This document shows positions 52,634 through 62,945 of a DNA stretch of 64,000 nucleotides, piece after piece; the first letter of the stretch is position 1; the number at the start of each line of letters is the position of its first letter. The DNA comes from Wohlfahrtiimonas chitiniclastica DSM 18708. Lineage in GTDB: Bacteria > Pseudomonadota > Gammaproteobacteria > Cardiobacteriales > Wohlfahrtiimonadaceae. Position numbers and translations under genes: made by a program. Location of the stretch: contig NZ_AQXD01000003.1 of NCBI RefSeq assembly GCF_000375345.1, positions 124,001 to 188,000 of the forward strand, in the 5' to 3' direction. Under the pieces are notes generated by a model that was not told the DNA's origin, did no database searches, and saw only the letters and a program-made list of their open reading frames with translations.

Positions 52634-53340
52634 TATTGCGCTCCATTTTGACGGTTGATCTGCATTTGACCATATTGTCTTGCCAAAATATTGGCAAACT
52701 CTTCAATGAAGACATCATAAGCATCGGAGATTTTGCCAATCGCATTGACAAAGGAGTTGTAAATCATCACCGATGGAATCGCCACCAATAAGCCAAGCGC
52801 CGTTGCAATCAATGCTTCCGCAATGCCGGGCGCCACTTGGCTTAATGTCACTTGTTTAACCGCGCCAAGCGCCACAAATGAGTTCATCACACCGATCACC
52901 GTACCGAATAAACCAAAATAAGGGGCAACCGAACCTGTGGTTGCTAACCATGATAAAGATTTATGAAGACTATTCTCTTCTCTTTGGGCGCTCGCTTCCA
53001 TTGCGCGGCGCACATTGTCCACCACAAATTCAGGTGAATAAATGGGCGTGGTGCGTAAACGATTAAACTCATGAAAGCCTGAAACAAAAATGTACTCTAA
53101 ACCTTCGGTGTATTTTTTTTGGCTCGCATTGTGATAGAGCTCTTGAATGTCCGCCCCTGACCAGAATTTATTTTCAAATTTTTTCGCATCACGCAGCGCT
53201 AATTTTAACAAAATCCACTTGCGCCAAGCGATGAAGATCACGGAAATCAACATCATAACCAGCAACAACATCACGATTTGTACGATGATGTTCGCCTCGA
53301 CCACAAGGGTCCATAGATTTAACTGTGAATGTGCGTTCAT
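52633..53340 (-). CDS. tolQ: TolQ
   Basis: A 235-residue MotA/TolQ/ExbB channel protein with three membrane helices (about residues 18-38, 135-160 and 175-195). The GLFGTVIGVMNSFVALG and PGIAEALIATALGLLVAIPSV segments are the family core. It starts 8 bp after ybgC ends. Confidence 0.95.
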   Translation of the reverse strand: MNAHSQLNLWTLVVEANIIVQIVMLLLVMMLISVIFIAWRKWILLKLALRDAKKFENKFWSGADIQELYHNASQKKYTEGLEYIFVSGFHEFNRLRTTPIYSPEFVVDNVRRAMEASAQREENSLHKSLSWLATTGSVAPYFGLFGTVIGVMNSFVALGAVKQVTLSQVAPGIAEALIATALGLLVAIPSVMIYNSFVNAIGKISDAYDVFIEEFANILARQYGQMQINRQNGAQ

Positions 53341-53348
53341 GTGTATCC

Positions 53349-53756
53349 TTATGAAAAAATGGGTGGCAATGGAATTGGGCGGCGTGAATCGGTGTCTAAA
53401 CAGACCAATTGTACGCGCGCAGATGTCAAAAGCATCTCACCCCTGAAGATTTGTTGTTTGAAATATACCCGTGTTGCGGTGAGCTTTTCAATCGAACTTT
53501 CCACCACTAAATCATCACATAAATGCGCGGGCTGTTTATAGTCCACCTCAATGGATTTGACCACAAACATCTTATGTTCAGTGGCAGCATACGTGTTTAA
53601 GTTAATGTTTCGGGCAAGCATCCACTCGGTGCGGGCACGCTCCATAAAATTTAAATACGTTGAGTGATAAACTACACCACCGGCATCGGTGTCTTCATAG
53701 TAGACACGAATCGGTAAGCGAAACACGGAGGCTTTTTGTTCTGTCATTGTCGTCAT
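53349..53756 (-). CDS. ybgC: YbgC-type acyl-CoA thioesterase
   Basis: A 135-residue hot-dog-fold thioesterase with the active-site segment YYEDTDAGGVVYHSTYLNFMERART, where Asp is catalytic. It acts on short acyl-CoA esters and is the conserved first gene of tol-pal clusters. ATG 53747 is an alternative start three residues in. Confidence 0.92.
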   Translation of the reverse strand: MTTMTEQKASVFRLPIRVYYEDTDAGGVVYHSTYLNFMERARTEWMLARNINLNTYAATEHKMFVVKSIEVDYKQPAHLCDDLVVESSIEKLTATRVYFKQQIFRGEMLLTSARVQLVCLDTDSRRPIPLPPIFS

Positions 53757-53845
53757 GTTCCATAATGATTGACTCTCTGCCGATTATAGCAGTGGATTTG
53801 TAAATCATTGTAGCAGAGCGGTGTTATTTTTTTCTGACAGGCAAT

Positions 53846-53870
53846 AAAAAAACCTAGCAAAGCTAGGTTT
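53846..53870 (-). terminator. Terminator of tRNA-Asn copy 2
   Basis: On the minus strand, stem AAACCTAGC / GCTAGGTTT with loop TTT, followed by T. It is homologous to the terminator of copy 1, so the duplicated unit includes it. Confidence 0.85.
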
Positions 53871-53878
53871 CTTTAATT

Positions 53879-53955
53879 TGGCTCCTCGACCTGGGCTCGA
53901 ACCAGGGACCCCTTGATTAACAGTCAAGTGCTACTACCAACTGAGCTATCGAGGA
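53879..53955 (-). tRNA. tRNA-Asn (GTT), copy 2
   Basis: A 77-nt gene on the minus strand, base-for-base the same as copy 1 at 43810-43886, with anticodon GTT and encoded CCA. The 5' flank (ATCCTTcATT next to the gene) and the 3' flank are also similar to copy 1. Confidence 0.97.
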
Positions 53956-53968
53956 ATGAAGGATTGCA

Positions 53969-53996
53969 ATTATATCTATTTTTCAAAGGTTGTCAA
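53969..53996 (-). promoter_or_regulatory. Consensus sigma-70 promoter of tRNA-Asn (copy 2)
   Basis: On the minus strand, TTGACA (53991-53996) and TATAAT (53969-53974) with 16-bp spacing, the same layout as copy 1. The spacer sequences differ, so the boxes are conserved under selection or conversion. Confidence 0.88.
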
Positions 53997-54025
53997 ATTT
54001 TCAATTGATTATTTTTTATACAACA

Positions 54026-54871
54026 CTAAGAATCATTGTTTGATTGCTTATTCGGTTCCACTTCTAACTTATCCAGCATCTTGCCATCATACGGTAAGAC
54101 TTTGAATTTTAATTCATCAATCACCACTTCTGAATGGGCATTCGGTAAAAAGCCCACTTGTGTCATCACAAGCCCGCTGATGGTTTCCACTTCATCTTTC
54201 ACAAAGTGCGTGCCAAAGCGCTCATTGAACTCTTCAAGGGACATTTTTGCATCCACGATGTAATGATTTTCATCCACTTGCTCCACTTCAATCTCTTCAT
54301 CGGCGGGAATGAAATCGTGCTCATCATCAATTTCCCCGACAATCTGTTCAATGATGTCTTCAATGGTGACTAAACCTGACACCGCGCCATATTCATCCAC
54401 CACCAATGCCATGTGTGAATGTTTCGCTCTAAACTCATTGAGCTGGGCAATCACATATTTACCTTCTGGCACATATTCCACAGGACGCAATAATGTGGCC
54501 ACATCAATGCTTGGATCACGCATTTTATGCAACAAATCTTTGGTCAATAAAATGCCCTGAACCTCTTCATGATCTTCCGCTAACACAGGGATGCGAGAAT
54601 GCCCAGATTGAATGATTTTTTGTAATGACTCATCAAAGTCATCATCAATCGCCACAGAGATCATGTGGGCACGCGGCACCATAATGTCACGCACAGTGAG
54701 GGTTTGCGAGGACAAAACAGAGCGGATCATGCTCACCGCTTCTGAATCAATCTTCCCTTCCTTTTGCAGCAAGGTCAGCTCTGTATTCCAATTATTTAAT
54801 GTAACATTCTTACGTTCTAATCCTAATCGAGATAACCAACTCTTTCGGCTCGGCGAAGGATCGTCTGACAT
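54026..54871 (-). CDS. corC: CorC/HlyC-type CBS-domain protein
   Basis: A 281-residue soluble protein with two CBS domains (about 67-190; TVRDIMVPRAHMISV and VVDEYGAVSGLVTIEDIIEQ) and a C-terminal CorC/HlyC transporter-associated domain (ETISGLVMTQVGFLPN). It lacks the membrane DUF21 part. In enterics CorC (YbeX) is linked to magnesium/cobalt efflux and to ribosome function. No ybeY, ybeZ or lnt gene is nearby. Confidence 0.88.
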   Translation of the reverse strand: MSDDPSPSRKSWLSRLGLERKNVTLNNWNTELTLLQKEGKIDSEAVSMIRSVLSSQTLTVRDIMVPRAHMISVAIDDDFDESLQKIIQSGHSRIPVLAEDHEEVQGILLTKDLLHKMRDPSIDVATLLRPVEYVPEGKYVIAQLNEFRAKHSHMALVVDEYGAVSGLVTIEDIIEQIVGEIDDEHDFIPADEEIEVEQVDENHYIVDAKMSLEEFNERFGTHFVKDEVETISGLVMTQVGFLPNAHSEVVIDELKFKVLPYDGKMLDKLEVEPNKQSNNDS

Positions 54872-55029
54872 AATTTTTATTTTTTCCTCAAAATGATAAA
54901 ATTACACTATTTTATTTGAATAGCGATTTAAGGCATGAAAGATTAAATTTCCCTTTCACCTTAAACTTCGTCTAGTATAGCAAGCAATTATTCACAGCAA
55001 AACTCCTTAAACTACTTCATACTTTTATC

Positions 55030-57408
55030 ATGAAATTAACGCTCAAGAAAAGAACAGTTGGATCAAGGATCAACGCAGCCCTGCGTTATTTCTTGCGCCT
55101 TGTCATTTATATGATCGTGGGTGGTGCATTTTTAATGGTCCCCATTTTCTTTTATTATCTCATCAAAACCAATCAAGAATTGGGCACACAATTTGAGGAT
55201 CGCAGTTGGTCGATTCCTGCGCGTGTTTATGCGCGTCCTTTAGAGTTGTATGTGGGTAAACCCATTAAAAAAGCGGATCTATTGCTTGAGCTTGAAATGC
55301 TCCATTACAAAAAGACCGCCCAGCTCAATCAACCGGGCACATATAACGATAAAGATGGCACCATTAATATCTACTTACGTGAATTCACTTACAGCGATCA
55401 ACACGATCCTGCACAAAAAATTCAAGTGACCATTGCAGGCAATACGGTTAAAGATTTAAAGAGCAACCAAGAAGATCAAGCCAAGAAAATTGACTTGATT
55501 CGCGTGGAACCTTTACACATTGCCTCCATTTATCCTGCCCACAATGAAGATCGTATTTTATTAAAGCGCGAAGAAATCCCTCAATTATTGGTGGATACGT
55601 TACTTGCGATGGAAGATCGCCAGTTTTACGATCACATGGGCGTCAATCCTAAAGCCATCATTCGTGCGATGGTTGCGAACATGAAGGCGGGACGCAAAGA
55701 ACAAGGCGGCTCAACATTAACCCAACAGCTCATCAAAAACTATTTCTTAACGCCCGCACAAACGTATGAGCGTAAGATTCAAGAGATGTTTTATGCCCTC
55801 ATCATCGACTGGCGCTATCCGAAAGATGATGTGCTTGAAGCGTATATGAACGAGATCTATTTAGGTCAAGATGGTGCACGCGCCATTCATGGCTTTGGGC
55901 TTGCGAGCGAATTTTTCTTTGGTAAACCCGTCACAGAACTCAGCATTAACAACATTGCCACATTAGTGGGCGTGATTCCAAGTCCTTCGGCGTATAATCC
56001 ACGCAAGAACCCTAAACTTGCCCTGAAACGCCGCAACTTAGTGTTAGATGTGATGGCCAAACAAAATCTTCTCTCAGAAGCAGAAGTGGAAGCCTTAAAG
56101 CAAGAGCCGCTTGATGTGTTAGAACAAGCGCCCTCTTCTGGCATCACAAAATATCCAGCCTTTGTGGATTTAGTGACCCGCCAGCTCAAAGAGTTATATG
56201 CCAGTGAAGATTTAACCACTGAAGGCTTAAAAGTCTTCACCACGCTTGATCCGATTGTGCAAACCTATGCAGAAAAAGCAGTGATTGACACATTGCCCGT
56301 GATTGAAAAAACACGCGGCGTGAAAAATATTCAAGCCGCCATCATCATCGCGCAAAACAATACCGGTGAAGTGGAAGCTTTAGTGGGCGATCGTCAAGTG
56401 CGTCAAGCGGGCTTTAACCGTGCATTGAGCGCTAAACGTCAAATTGGTTCACTCATTAAACCCTTCATTTATCTGCGTGCGTTAGAAGAGCCGCAGCGCT
56501 TCTCTTTGGCCACATTGTTAGACGATGAAACGCCTTTTGAGATGAACTCAGGCGGCAAAAAATGGTCACCGAAAAACTATGATCGCCGTTTGCATGGTTG
56601 GATTCCACTCATCACAGCTTTGGCAAAATCATACAACATCCCCACCATTCGTTTAGGGTTAGATGTGGGCGTTGACAGCGTGATTGATACGTTATATCGC
56701 TTAGGTTTAAATCCGACTGAATACAACTTCCCTGCGGTGCCATCAACCTTGCTTGGCGCCATTGACATCACGGTGTTTGATGTGACGCAAATGTACTCAA
56801 CGATTGCCAATGATGGTTATTACATTCCATTAAAAGCGATCCGTGAAGTGACACAAACAGATGGCACGGTGCTGGCACAAAACTTAGTGGCACCGAAACA
56901 AGCGATTTTCCCAGGACCGAACTACCTCATCACACGCGCAATGCAAAATGTTGTGGATGCAGGCACAGGCGGTGGTTTACGCCGCGCTGGCATCAAAGCA
57001 CGCGTGGCAGGTAAAACAGGGACGACAAACAACTACCGCGATGCATGGTTTGCAGGTTTCTCGGGTGATCGTACAGCCGTTGCGTGGGTTGGGAAAGATG
57101 ACAACACACCTGTTGGCCGCGTTGGTGGCGCCACAGGTGGCTTGCCTGTTTGGGCTGCTGCCATGAAAAACCTCATTTTAGAGGACATTTCAAACACGCC
57201 ACCTAAAGACATTGTCAATGTGCGCATCAACACGGCAACGGGCTTACCACCACCAAATTATGCTTGCCCTGATATGAAAACCATGACATTACCTTTCATT
57301 CGTGGCTATCAACCTACGTATCCTGGGGATTGTGATTTTTATCCACCGGACACTGATTTTAACTTCGATGATGCATTTGGCGAATTCAACTTTGATGATT
57401 TTCAATAG
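55030..57408 (+). CDS. mrcB: Penicillin-binding protein 1B (bifunctional)
   Basis: A 792-residue class A PBP. A cytoplasmic basic tail and one membrane helix (about 18-47) are followed by a UB2H-like region, then the GT51 glycosyltransferase with MEDRQFYDHMGV and QGGSTLTQQLIKNYFL. The transpeptidase has the nucleophile Ser in QIGSLIKPFIYL (SxxK), then SYN and KTGTT. It polymerises and cross-links peptidoglycan. The C-terminus ends in an acidic, phenylalanine-rich tail (FNFDDAFGEFNFDDF). The LpoP-like lipoprotein gene follows after 110 bp. Confidence 0.95.
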   Translation: MKLTLKKRTVGSRINAALRYFLRLVIYMIVGGAFLMVPIFFYYLIKTNQELGTQFEDRSWSIPARVYARPLELYVGKPIKKADLLLELEMLHYKKTAQLNQPGTYNDKDGTINIYLREFTYSDQHDPAQKIQVTIAGNTVKDLKSNQEDQAKKIDLIRVEPLHIASIYPAHNEDRILLKREEIPQLLVDTLLAMEDRQFYDHMGVNPKAIIRAMVANMKAGRKEQGGSTLTQQLIKNYFLTPAQTYERKIQEMFYALIIDWRYPKDDVLEAYMNEIYLGQDGARAIHGFGLASEFFFGKPVTELSINNIATLVGVIPSPSAYNPRKNPKLALKRRNLVLDVMAKQNLLSEAEVEALKQEPLDVLEQAPSSGITKYPAFVDLVTRQLKELYASEDLTTEGLKVFTTLDPIVQTYAEKAVIDTLPVIEKTRGVKNIQAAIIIAQNNTGEVEALVGDRQVRQAGFNRALSAKRQIGSLIKPFIYLRALEEPQRFSLATLLDDETPFEMNSGGKKWSPKNYDRRLHGWIPLITALAKSYNIPTIRLGLDVGVDSVIDTLYRLGLNPTEYNFPAVPSTLLGAIDITVFDVTQMYSTIANDGYYIPLKAIREVTQTDGTVLAQNLVAPKQAIFPGPNYLITRAMQNVVDAGTGGGLRRAGIKARVAGKTGTTNNYRDAWFAGFSGDRTAVAWVGKDDNTPVGRVGGATGGLPVWAAAMKNLILEDISNTPPKDIVNVRINTATGLPPPNYACPDMKTMTLPFIRGYQPTYPGDCDFYPPDTDFNFDDAFGEFNFDDFQ

Positions 57409-57518
57409 TGGATATCCGCAATAATGCAGCTACTCGTTTTACTGAATTTGTGATAAATTAGCGGTTCTGATTTTTGAGATCTAACCCAATTTAAAACATC
57501 GTTATATAGGAAAATATA

Positions 57519-58265
57519 GTGAGAACTACCACCTTTCTAATATTAGCGCTTATTGTCATCAGTGGCTGTACCTCTCGCACCGATGGTGGTGCGCGTGTCC
57601 GCCCGTTACCTAACCAACCGGCATCTTCAACGTCTGGCGCCATTCCTAGCGGCATTCCTTTAGATGATGGCAGTGCACCCGCTGCACAAGCCACACCTTA
57701 TGGCGGTACCAATGAAGTGCGCTTCCCATCGTACCCGATGGACCAATCCTCAGGCTTCCCTGTAGAAACCCCTAAAGCGCCGAACGCGCCGCAAGCCCCT
57801 GTCTTTCCAAATACAGCGCAAGCACCCGTTTCTGCACCAAAACCCACAACCACTCAACAGCCAACCTACGCGCCAAATGCGCCGATGATTCCTGGCCAGA
57901 GCACAACCACTGCATCGGCAGATAAAGGAACGTACAAACCGTCACAGAATCAAAACAATGCGGTGCAATCTCTCTTAGATGAGGCAAATTCAGCTGTTAA
58001 AGCCAACCAATTAGAAAGAGCTGCCACTGCATTGAATCGTGCTGTTAGATTAGAACCAAACAACGCAAGTATTTGGTACGATTTAGCACAGATTCGCCTG
58101 CACCAAGGAAAATATGAACAATCTGAACAGTTAGCAAACAAGTCCATCAGCTTTGCTAAAGGTAATCAAGATTTAGTCAATAAGAATTGGCGCGTCATCT
58201 CTTCTGCTCGTCAAGCAAAAGGAGATACCGCAGGTGCTCAAGAAGCGATGAGAAACGCTCAATAA
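57519..58265 (+). CDS. lpoP: LpoP-like TPR lipoprotein, putative PBP1B activator
   Basis: A 248-residue protein starting at GTG with AGGA 8 bp upstream. A lipobox (ISGC, Cys17) is followed by a long disordered Pro/Ala/Gln/Thr-rich linker (about 20-145) and a C-terminal TPR-like domain (LERAATALNRAVRLEPNNAS, then YDLAQIRLHQGKYEQSEQL). This is the architecture of Pseudomonas LpoP, the outer-membrane activator of PBP1B. Its location next to mrcB strengthens the call. Direct interaction is inferred. Confidence 0.6.
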   Translation: MRTTTFLILALIVISGCTSRTDGGARVRPLPNQPASSTSGAIPSGIPLDDGSAPAAQATPYGGTNEVRFPSYPMDQSSGFPVETPKAPNAPQAPVFPNTAQAPVSAPKPTTTQQPTYAPNAPMIPGQSTTTASADKGTYKPSQNQNNAVQSLLDEANSAVKANQLERAATALNRAVRLEPNNASIWYDLAQIRLHQGKYEQSEQLANKSISFAKGNQDLVNKNWRVISSARQAKGDTAGAQEAMRNAQ

Positions 58266-58522
58266 ATCTTTTGAATGATCACTCACAAATTTCACACATC
58301 ATTGCCTATCCATCCTTTGTGATGGATGGGTTGAGCTGTGCTCAAAAAATGGTGTGCATTTTTCAGAATTTAAAAAATTTGGCCACGACAAGAGACATGA
58401 CAGCACTAATATCAATCACTGCGTGCATCACTAACCATATTAATAAATGATGGCGTACATTATATTATTGAGAATTATAGAGTGATCTCTGTGATGCTCA
58501 TTGCAAAGGCCTGGAGAAGAGA
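58266..58522 (+). other. Leader region of rne
   Basis: This 257-bp gap must include the rne promoter and 5' UTR. A CCATCC-N8-GGATGG hairpin (58310-58329) lacks a T-run. ACATTATATTATTGAGAATTATAG near 58452-58475 is AT-rich and may be promoter sequence. Rne autoregulates through its 5' UTR in enterics; no clear matching structure is seen. Confidence 0.35.
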
Positions 58523-61378
58523 ATGAAACGCATGTTAATTAATGCGAGCCAACCCGAAGAGACGCGCGTCGCGTTAGTGGATGGCCAACGCTTATACGAT
58601 TTAGACATTGAAAACGCAACGAACATTCAGAAAAAAGCCAACATTTATAAAGGCGTCATCACCCGCATTGAACCTTCATTAGAAGCGTGTTTTGTGGACT
58701 ATGGTGCAGAGCGTCACGGCTTTTTATCTTTCAAAGAAGTGTCCAAAGAATACTATACAGAAGAGGCAAAAAGTCTCTCTAAGCCTTCCATCAAAGAAGC
58801 CTTAAAAGAAGGCATGGAAGTGATCATCCAAGTGGAAAAAGAAGAGCGCGGCAATAAAGGCGCAGCACTCACCACGTTCATTACATTGGCCGGTCGTTAC
58901 TTAGTCTTAATGCCAAATAACCCTAAAGCGGGCGGTGTTTCCCGTCGCATTGAAGGTCAAGAGCGCGTGGCCATTCGTGAAGCGATGAGCCACTTAACCA
59001 TTCCTGAAGAGATGGGCGTCATTGTGCGCACCGCTGGCCTTGGCCGCACAGCCGAAGAGTTACAATGGGACTTAGATTACCTCTTAACCTTATGGGGTTC
59101 GATTAAAACTGCCTCTGAAGAGAAAGCCCCGTTTTTGATCTATCAAGAGAGCAACATCATCATCCGTGCCCTACGCGATTACTATCGCAATGACATCGGT
59201 GAAATCTTGATCGACAACAAAGAGATTTTTGAAGAAGCGGCACTGTTTGTGAGCAGAACCATGCCACAAATTCGCCCAAAAATTAAACTCTATGAAGATC
59301 AAATTCCATTGTTCACCCGTTATCAGATTGAAAACCAAATTCAATCTGCCTACCAACGTGAAGTGAAATTGCCATCCGGCGGTGCTTTGGTCATCGACTA
59401 TACAGAAGCCTTGATCTCCATTGACATCAACTCAGGCCGTGCAACCCGCGGAGCTGACATTGAAGAGACGGCATTAAACACAAACTTAGAAGCCGCAGAA
59501 GAGATTGCTCGTCAATTGAAATTGCGTGACTTAGGTGGTTTAGTGGTCATCGACTTTATCGACATGCTCGAGTCAGATCATCAACGCCAAGTGGAACGCA
59601 CATTTCATGAAGCCTTATCATTAGACCGCGCACGCATTCAGACCGGGCACATTTCACGCTTTGGTTTATTAGAAATGTCTCGTCAGCGTCTTCGTCCATC
59701 GTTAGATGAAACCACACACATTGTGTGCCCACGCTGTTCGGGTCACGGTACAATTCGCAACATCAAATCATTGGCCTTAGAAGTGCTTCGCCTCATTGAA
59801 GAAGAAGCTTTAAAAGAGCGCACCAGCGAAATCATCGTGCAATTGCCAGTGGATGTATCCATCTTCTTGTTGAATGAAAAACGCGAAGATGTGTCAAGCA
59901 TCGAAAATCGCCTCAATGTACGCATTGTGATGATTCCAAATCAAAACTTAGAAACGCCACATTTTGAAATCTCACGCCATCGTTCAGATCAAGCATTGTT
60001 GAACAACAAAGTGAGCAATGAGCACAGCATCATTGAGCAACCATCGAACGAAGCGCTTGTCAATCAAGCATACAACCCTGCAAAGCCACAAAAGAACATC
60101 CCTGTGGTGAGCAACATGGTGCCAGCAACGCCGCCACCTGTGGTTGAAAAGCCGGTTGAAGCGCAACCCACCCTTTGGCAGATGATTGTGGATTGGTTAA
60201 AATCCTTACTCAGTCATCCTGAAGAAGCGAAAAAAGAGACGGTTAAACGCAGTGAGCAACCTAAACAGCGCCAACGCACTAATCCGCGCCGCAAGAGCAA
60301 TCGCCGTGTGACAACGCGTGCAAATGCCCCTGAGCACAATGAGATTGCCACAGTGACACGCATTACGGAAGATCGCCCTGATTTTTCTGGAAAAAATGGT
60401 GACAAGCCTGCCGATAAAGCTGAGACAAAAGAGAAACGCAACACCAATGAAACGCGTGAGAATCGCGAACCGCGTGAAAACCGTGACAATGGTGAAGCAC
60501 CTAAATCTCGCAATCGCCGCTCACGCAATCGCAACAACCAAAACACAGGTGATGCAAAAACTGACGTAAAAAATGATGCACCTGAAACTTCAGAAAAGCC
60601 TGCAAAACAAGAGCGTGCCCCACGTGCTGAACGCACGGACAGAAACAACAAGCAAGACAAAGGCAATGATGCGGTGAAACAAGAACGCACGCCACGTCCT
60701 GAATTTGTAGAAGTTGAAGTCAATGGCGAAACTCGTAAGCGCCGTGTGCGTAAGGGTCGTCCTCGTGTTGAAGAGGCTGCACCTGAAACCATGACGCCAG
60801 CAGATACAGCGCCAGCACCAAAAGCAGAAACAGCCCCAAAAGCTGCAAAGCCTGAAGTGATTGTGGTGGCCGATGCTGTGGCTGAAACTGTGATTGAAGC
60901 TGTACCCGCTAAAGTTGAAGCTGCGGTTGAAGCGGTGATCGAAGCAGAACCTGTCGCGACCGTAGTTGAAGCCATTCAAACGACTTCTGATCGCGTGACG
61001 GAAGTGGTTGATCAAGTGGAAGCAAAAGTGGACGCTGCGGTAGAAGCTGCCACAGAAGCTGTGGAAGAGATCATCATTGAGCACACGCCAAGCGTTGAAA
61101 CCACCAATGTTACGGCAACGGCTGAAGTTGAGCCGGAAATTGTGATTCAACACACCATTGTGGACACACCAGAAGAAAAAAGTGCGCCTGAAGAAAAAGA
61201 TGTCGCAGACGTGATTGAACCCACAATCGTGGTGGAAGATGAAGTGGTCACAGCACCTGCTGCACCTAAAGCCACCCTCAGCGTTGAAGAAGATTTAACC
61301 GTTGTGATTCCAAAAAGCGAACCTGAAGAGAGCCGCTTTAAGATCATCGTGGAAGATGATGCCCCTGAGAAAAAATAG
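58523..61378 (+). CDS. rne: Ribonuclease E
   Basis: A 951-residue endonuclease that initiates mRNA decay and processes rRNA and tRNA. The N-terminal half has the S1 domain (about 37-120; [20 protein letters not shown]), the catalytic Asp residues in [12 protein letters not shown] and [11 protein letters not shown], and the zinc link CPRCSGHG. From about 550 the protein is disordered: first Arg/Asn/Glu-rich RNA-binding sequence (residues ~575-720), then a long Ala/Val/Glu-rich stretch with little charge balance. Degradosome-binding motifs cannot be recognised. GGAGAAGAG precedes the ATG. Confidence 0.95.
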   Translation: MKRMLINASQPEETRVALVDGQRLYDLDIENATNIQKKANIYKGVITRIEPSLEACFVDYGAERHGFLSFKEVSKEYYTEEAKSLSKPSIKEALKEGMEVIIQVEKEERGNKGAALTTFITLAGRYLVLMPNNPKAGGVSRRIEGQERVAIREAMSHLTIPEEMGVIVRTAGLGRTAEELQWDLDYLLTLWGSIKTASEEKAPFLIYQESNIIIRALRDYYRNDIGEILIDNKEIFEEAALFVSRTMPQIRPKIKLYEDQIPLFTRYQIENQIQSAYQREVKLPSGGALVIDYTEALISIDINSGRATRGADIEETALNTNLEAAEEIARQLKLRDLGGLVVIDFIDMLESDHQRQVERTFHEALSLDRARIQTGHISRFGLLEMSRQRLRPSLDETTHIVCPRCSGHGTIRNIKSLALEVLRLIEEEALKERTSEIIVQLPVDVSIFLLNEKREDVSSIENRLNVRIVMIPNQNLETPHFEISRHRSDQALLNNKVSNEHSIIEQPSNEALVNQAYNPAKPQKNIPVVSNMVPATPPPVVEKPVEAQPTLWQMIVDWLKSLLSHPEEAKKETVKRSEQPKQRQRTNPRRKSNRRVTTRANAPEHNEIATVTRITEDRPDFSGKNGDKPADKAETKEKRNTNETRENREPRENRDNGEAPKSRNRRSRNRNNQNTGDAKTDVKNDAPETSEKPAKQERAPRAERTDRNNKQDKGNDAVKQERTPRPEFVEVEVNGETRKRRVRKGRPRVEEAAPETMTPADTAPAPKAETAPKAAKPEVIVVADAVAETVIEAVPAKVEAAVEAVIEAEPVATVVEAIQTTSDRVTEVVDQVEAKVDAAVEAATEAVEEIIIEHTPSVETTNVTATAEVEPEIVIQHTIVDTPEEKSAPEEKDVADVIEPTIVVEDEVVTAPAAPKATLSVEEDLTVVIPKSEPEESRFKIIVEDDAPEKK

Positions 61379-61405
61379 GGTCATCACACGCCATTAATCT
61401 TTGAG

Positions 61406-61430
61406 AAAAAGCACAGTTCCTGTGCTTTTT
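61406..61430 (+). terminator. Terminator of rne
   Basis: Stem AAAAAGCACAG / CTGTGCTTTTT with loop TTC. It is symmetrical and could work in either direction, but only rne points into it. Confidence 0.9.
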
Positions 61431-61483
61431 CTTTGTTTGTACAGGTATAATCAACCCACTATTATCCATTTAAGGAGTGCATC

Positions 61484-62896
61484 ATGAGTCGATTGAAGTC
61501 TGCCCCACTTGCCGCAATGGTTTTATTGTCCACCTCAGCATTCGCTGATTCTTCCGTGATCATCAGTCAAGATCAGCAACGAGAAGCGCTTTCCATCACC
61601 ATTTATAATGATGCACTCGCTTTAATCAATGATACACGCACCGTTCCCATGACAAGCGGCCTCAATCGCCTTGAGATGCAACATGTCTCAGCACACATTC
61701 GCCCAGAAACTGCACACTTAACCTCACTGTCTGACATGCCTTTTAACGTGATCGAACAAAACTTTGATTACGATCTGCTCTCCCCACAAACTTTATTAGA
61801 CAAAAGCGTTGGGCAAACCATTGAAGTGATCACCCGCGACCCTCAAACGGGGAAAACCACGCGTGAACAAGCAACCCTTTTATCCAACAATGGCCAACCG
61901 ATCGTACAATTTGCCGATCGCATCGAAGTGGGCAATTTAGACAATTTTGCCTTCTCGTCCCTGCCCACAAATTTGCGCAGCCACCCCACCTTATCCATGG
62001 TGCTCAACAGTGAACGCGCCGGCAACAACACAGTGCAGCTCACCTATTTAAGTGGTGGATTCAGTTGGCGTGCGGATTACACAGCAACGCTGTCACCGGA
62101 TGAAACCTTTGTGGATCTCTCAGGACTCATCACATTAAACAATCAAAGCGGCACCAGCTTTAAAAATGCCCATCTACAATTGGTGGCCGGTGACATCCAT
62201 CAAGTGCAACAAAACATGGTGCGCCCAATGTATAAATCTGCCATGCCTGTTGCCATGATGGAGATGGACACGATGCCCGAAAGCGAAGCATTCAGTGATT
62301 ATCATCTCTATAAAATCCCCTTTAAAACGGACTTAAACAACCAGCAAACCAAGCAAGTGGCGCTGTTAAATGCCAGCCACGTGCCCGTACAAAAAACGTA
62401 TCAATTCAATCAATATTTTGATGCCACCACCGCTGAAGGACAAAACTTAAAAGCGAGCATCCTTTACCGCTTTAAAAACAGCCAAGAGAACCATTTAGGC
62501 ATGCCTTTGCCTAAAGGCATCCTCCGCATGTATAAAAATGATCAATCTGGCAATGCATTGTTAGTGGGCGAAGACAGCATTCAGCACACGGCAGAAAATG
62601 AGGTGTTTAAAGTGGCCACGGGACAAGCTTTTGATGTCTCTTTAACGAAAAAACGCACCAAGGTCACCAAGATTAGTAAAGAGACCACGCAATACAGCTA
62701 TGAAGTGGTGTTTAACAATGCCAAAGATGAAGCCGTGACCGTCGATTACAGCGATTTTATTCCCTTTAATACTTGGCAAGTGACAGCATCATCCATCGCC
62801 GTGACAACGCAAGGCAGTGATCAAGCAAATTGGCAGATCATTGTGCCTGCAAAAGCACAACAAGCCCTCACCTATACATTGCAAGTGACGCAATAG
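61484..62896 (+). CDS. Secreted DUF4139-type protein
   Basis: A 470-residue protein with a signal peptide ending at AFA|D (about residue 22). The body is beta-rich with DUF4139 features: SITIYNDALALINDTR early, LTYLSGGFSWRADYTATL in the middle and LPKGILRMYK later. AAGGAG precedes the ATG. The family is common in proteobacteria and its function is unknown. It sits alone between rne and ppk. Confidence 0.75.
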   Translation: MSRLKSAPLAAMVLLSTSAFADSSVIISQDQQREALSITIYNDALALINDTRTVPMTSGLNRLEMQHVSAHIRPETAHLTSLSDMPFNVIEQNFDYDLLSPQTLLDKSVGQTIEVITRDPQTGKTTREQATLLSNNGQPIVQFADRIEVGNLDNFAFSSLPTNLRSHPTLSMVLNSERAGNNTVQLTYLSGGFSWRADYTATLSPDETFVDLSGLITLNNQSGTSFKNAHLQLVAGDIHQVQQNMVRPMYKSAMPVAMMEMDTMPESEAFSDYHLYKIPFKTDLNNQQTKQVALLNASHVPVQKTYQFNQYFDATTAEGQNLKASILYRFKNSQENHLGMPLPKGILRMYKNDQSGNALLVGEDSIQHTAENEVFKVATGQAFDVSLTKKRTKVTKISKETTQYSYEVVFNNAKDEAVTVDYSDFIPFNTWQVTASSIAVTTQGSDQANWQIIVPAKAQQALTYTLQVTQ

Positions 62897-62945
62897 GTCA
62901 GTTATTATAATGCGTTGTTCTTTAACTCATCATAAGTAGGTCGTT

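Noticed and set aside
60214-60975. Long minus-strand ORF (253 codons) opposite rne
   Set aside because: It mirrors the low-complexity Arg/Ala/Glu-rich rne tail and gives a Ser/Arg-biased, featureless translation. It is a shadow frame.
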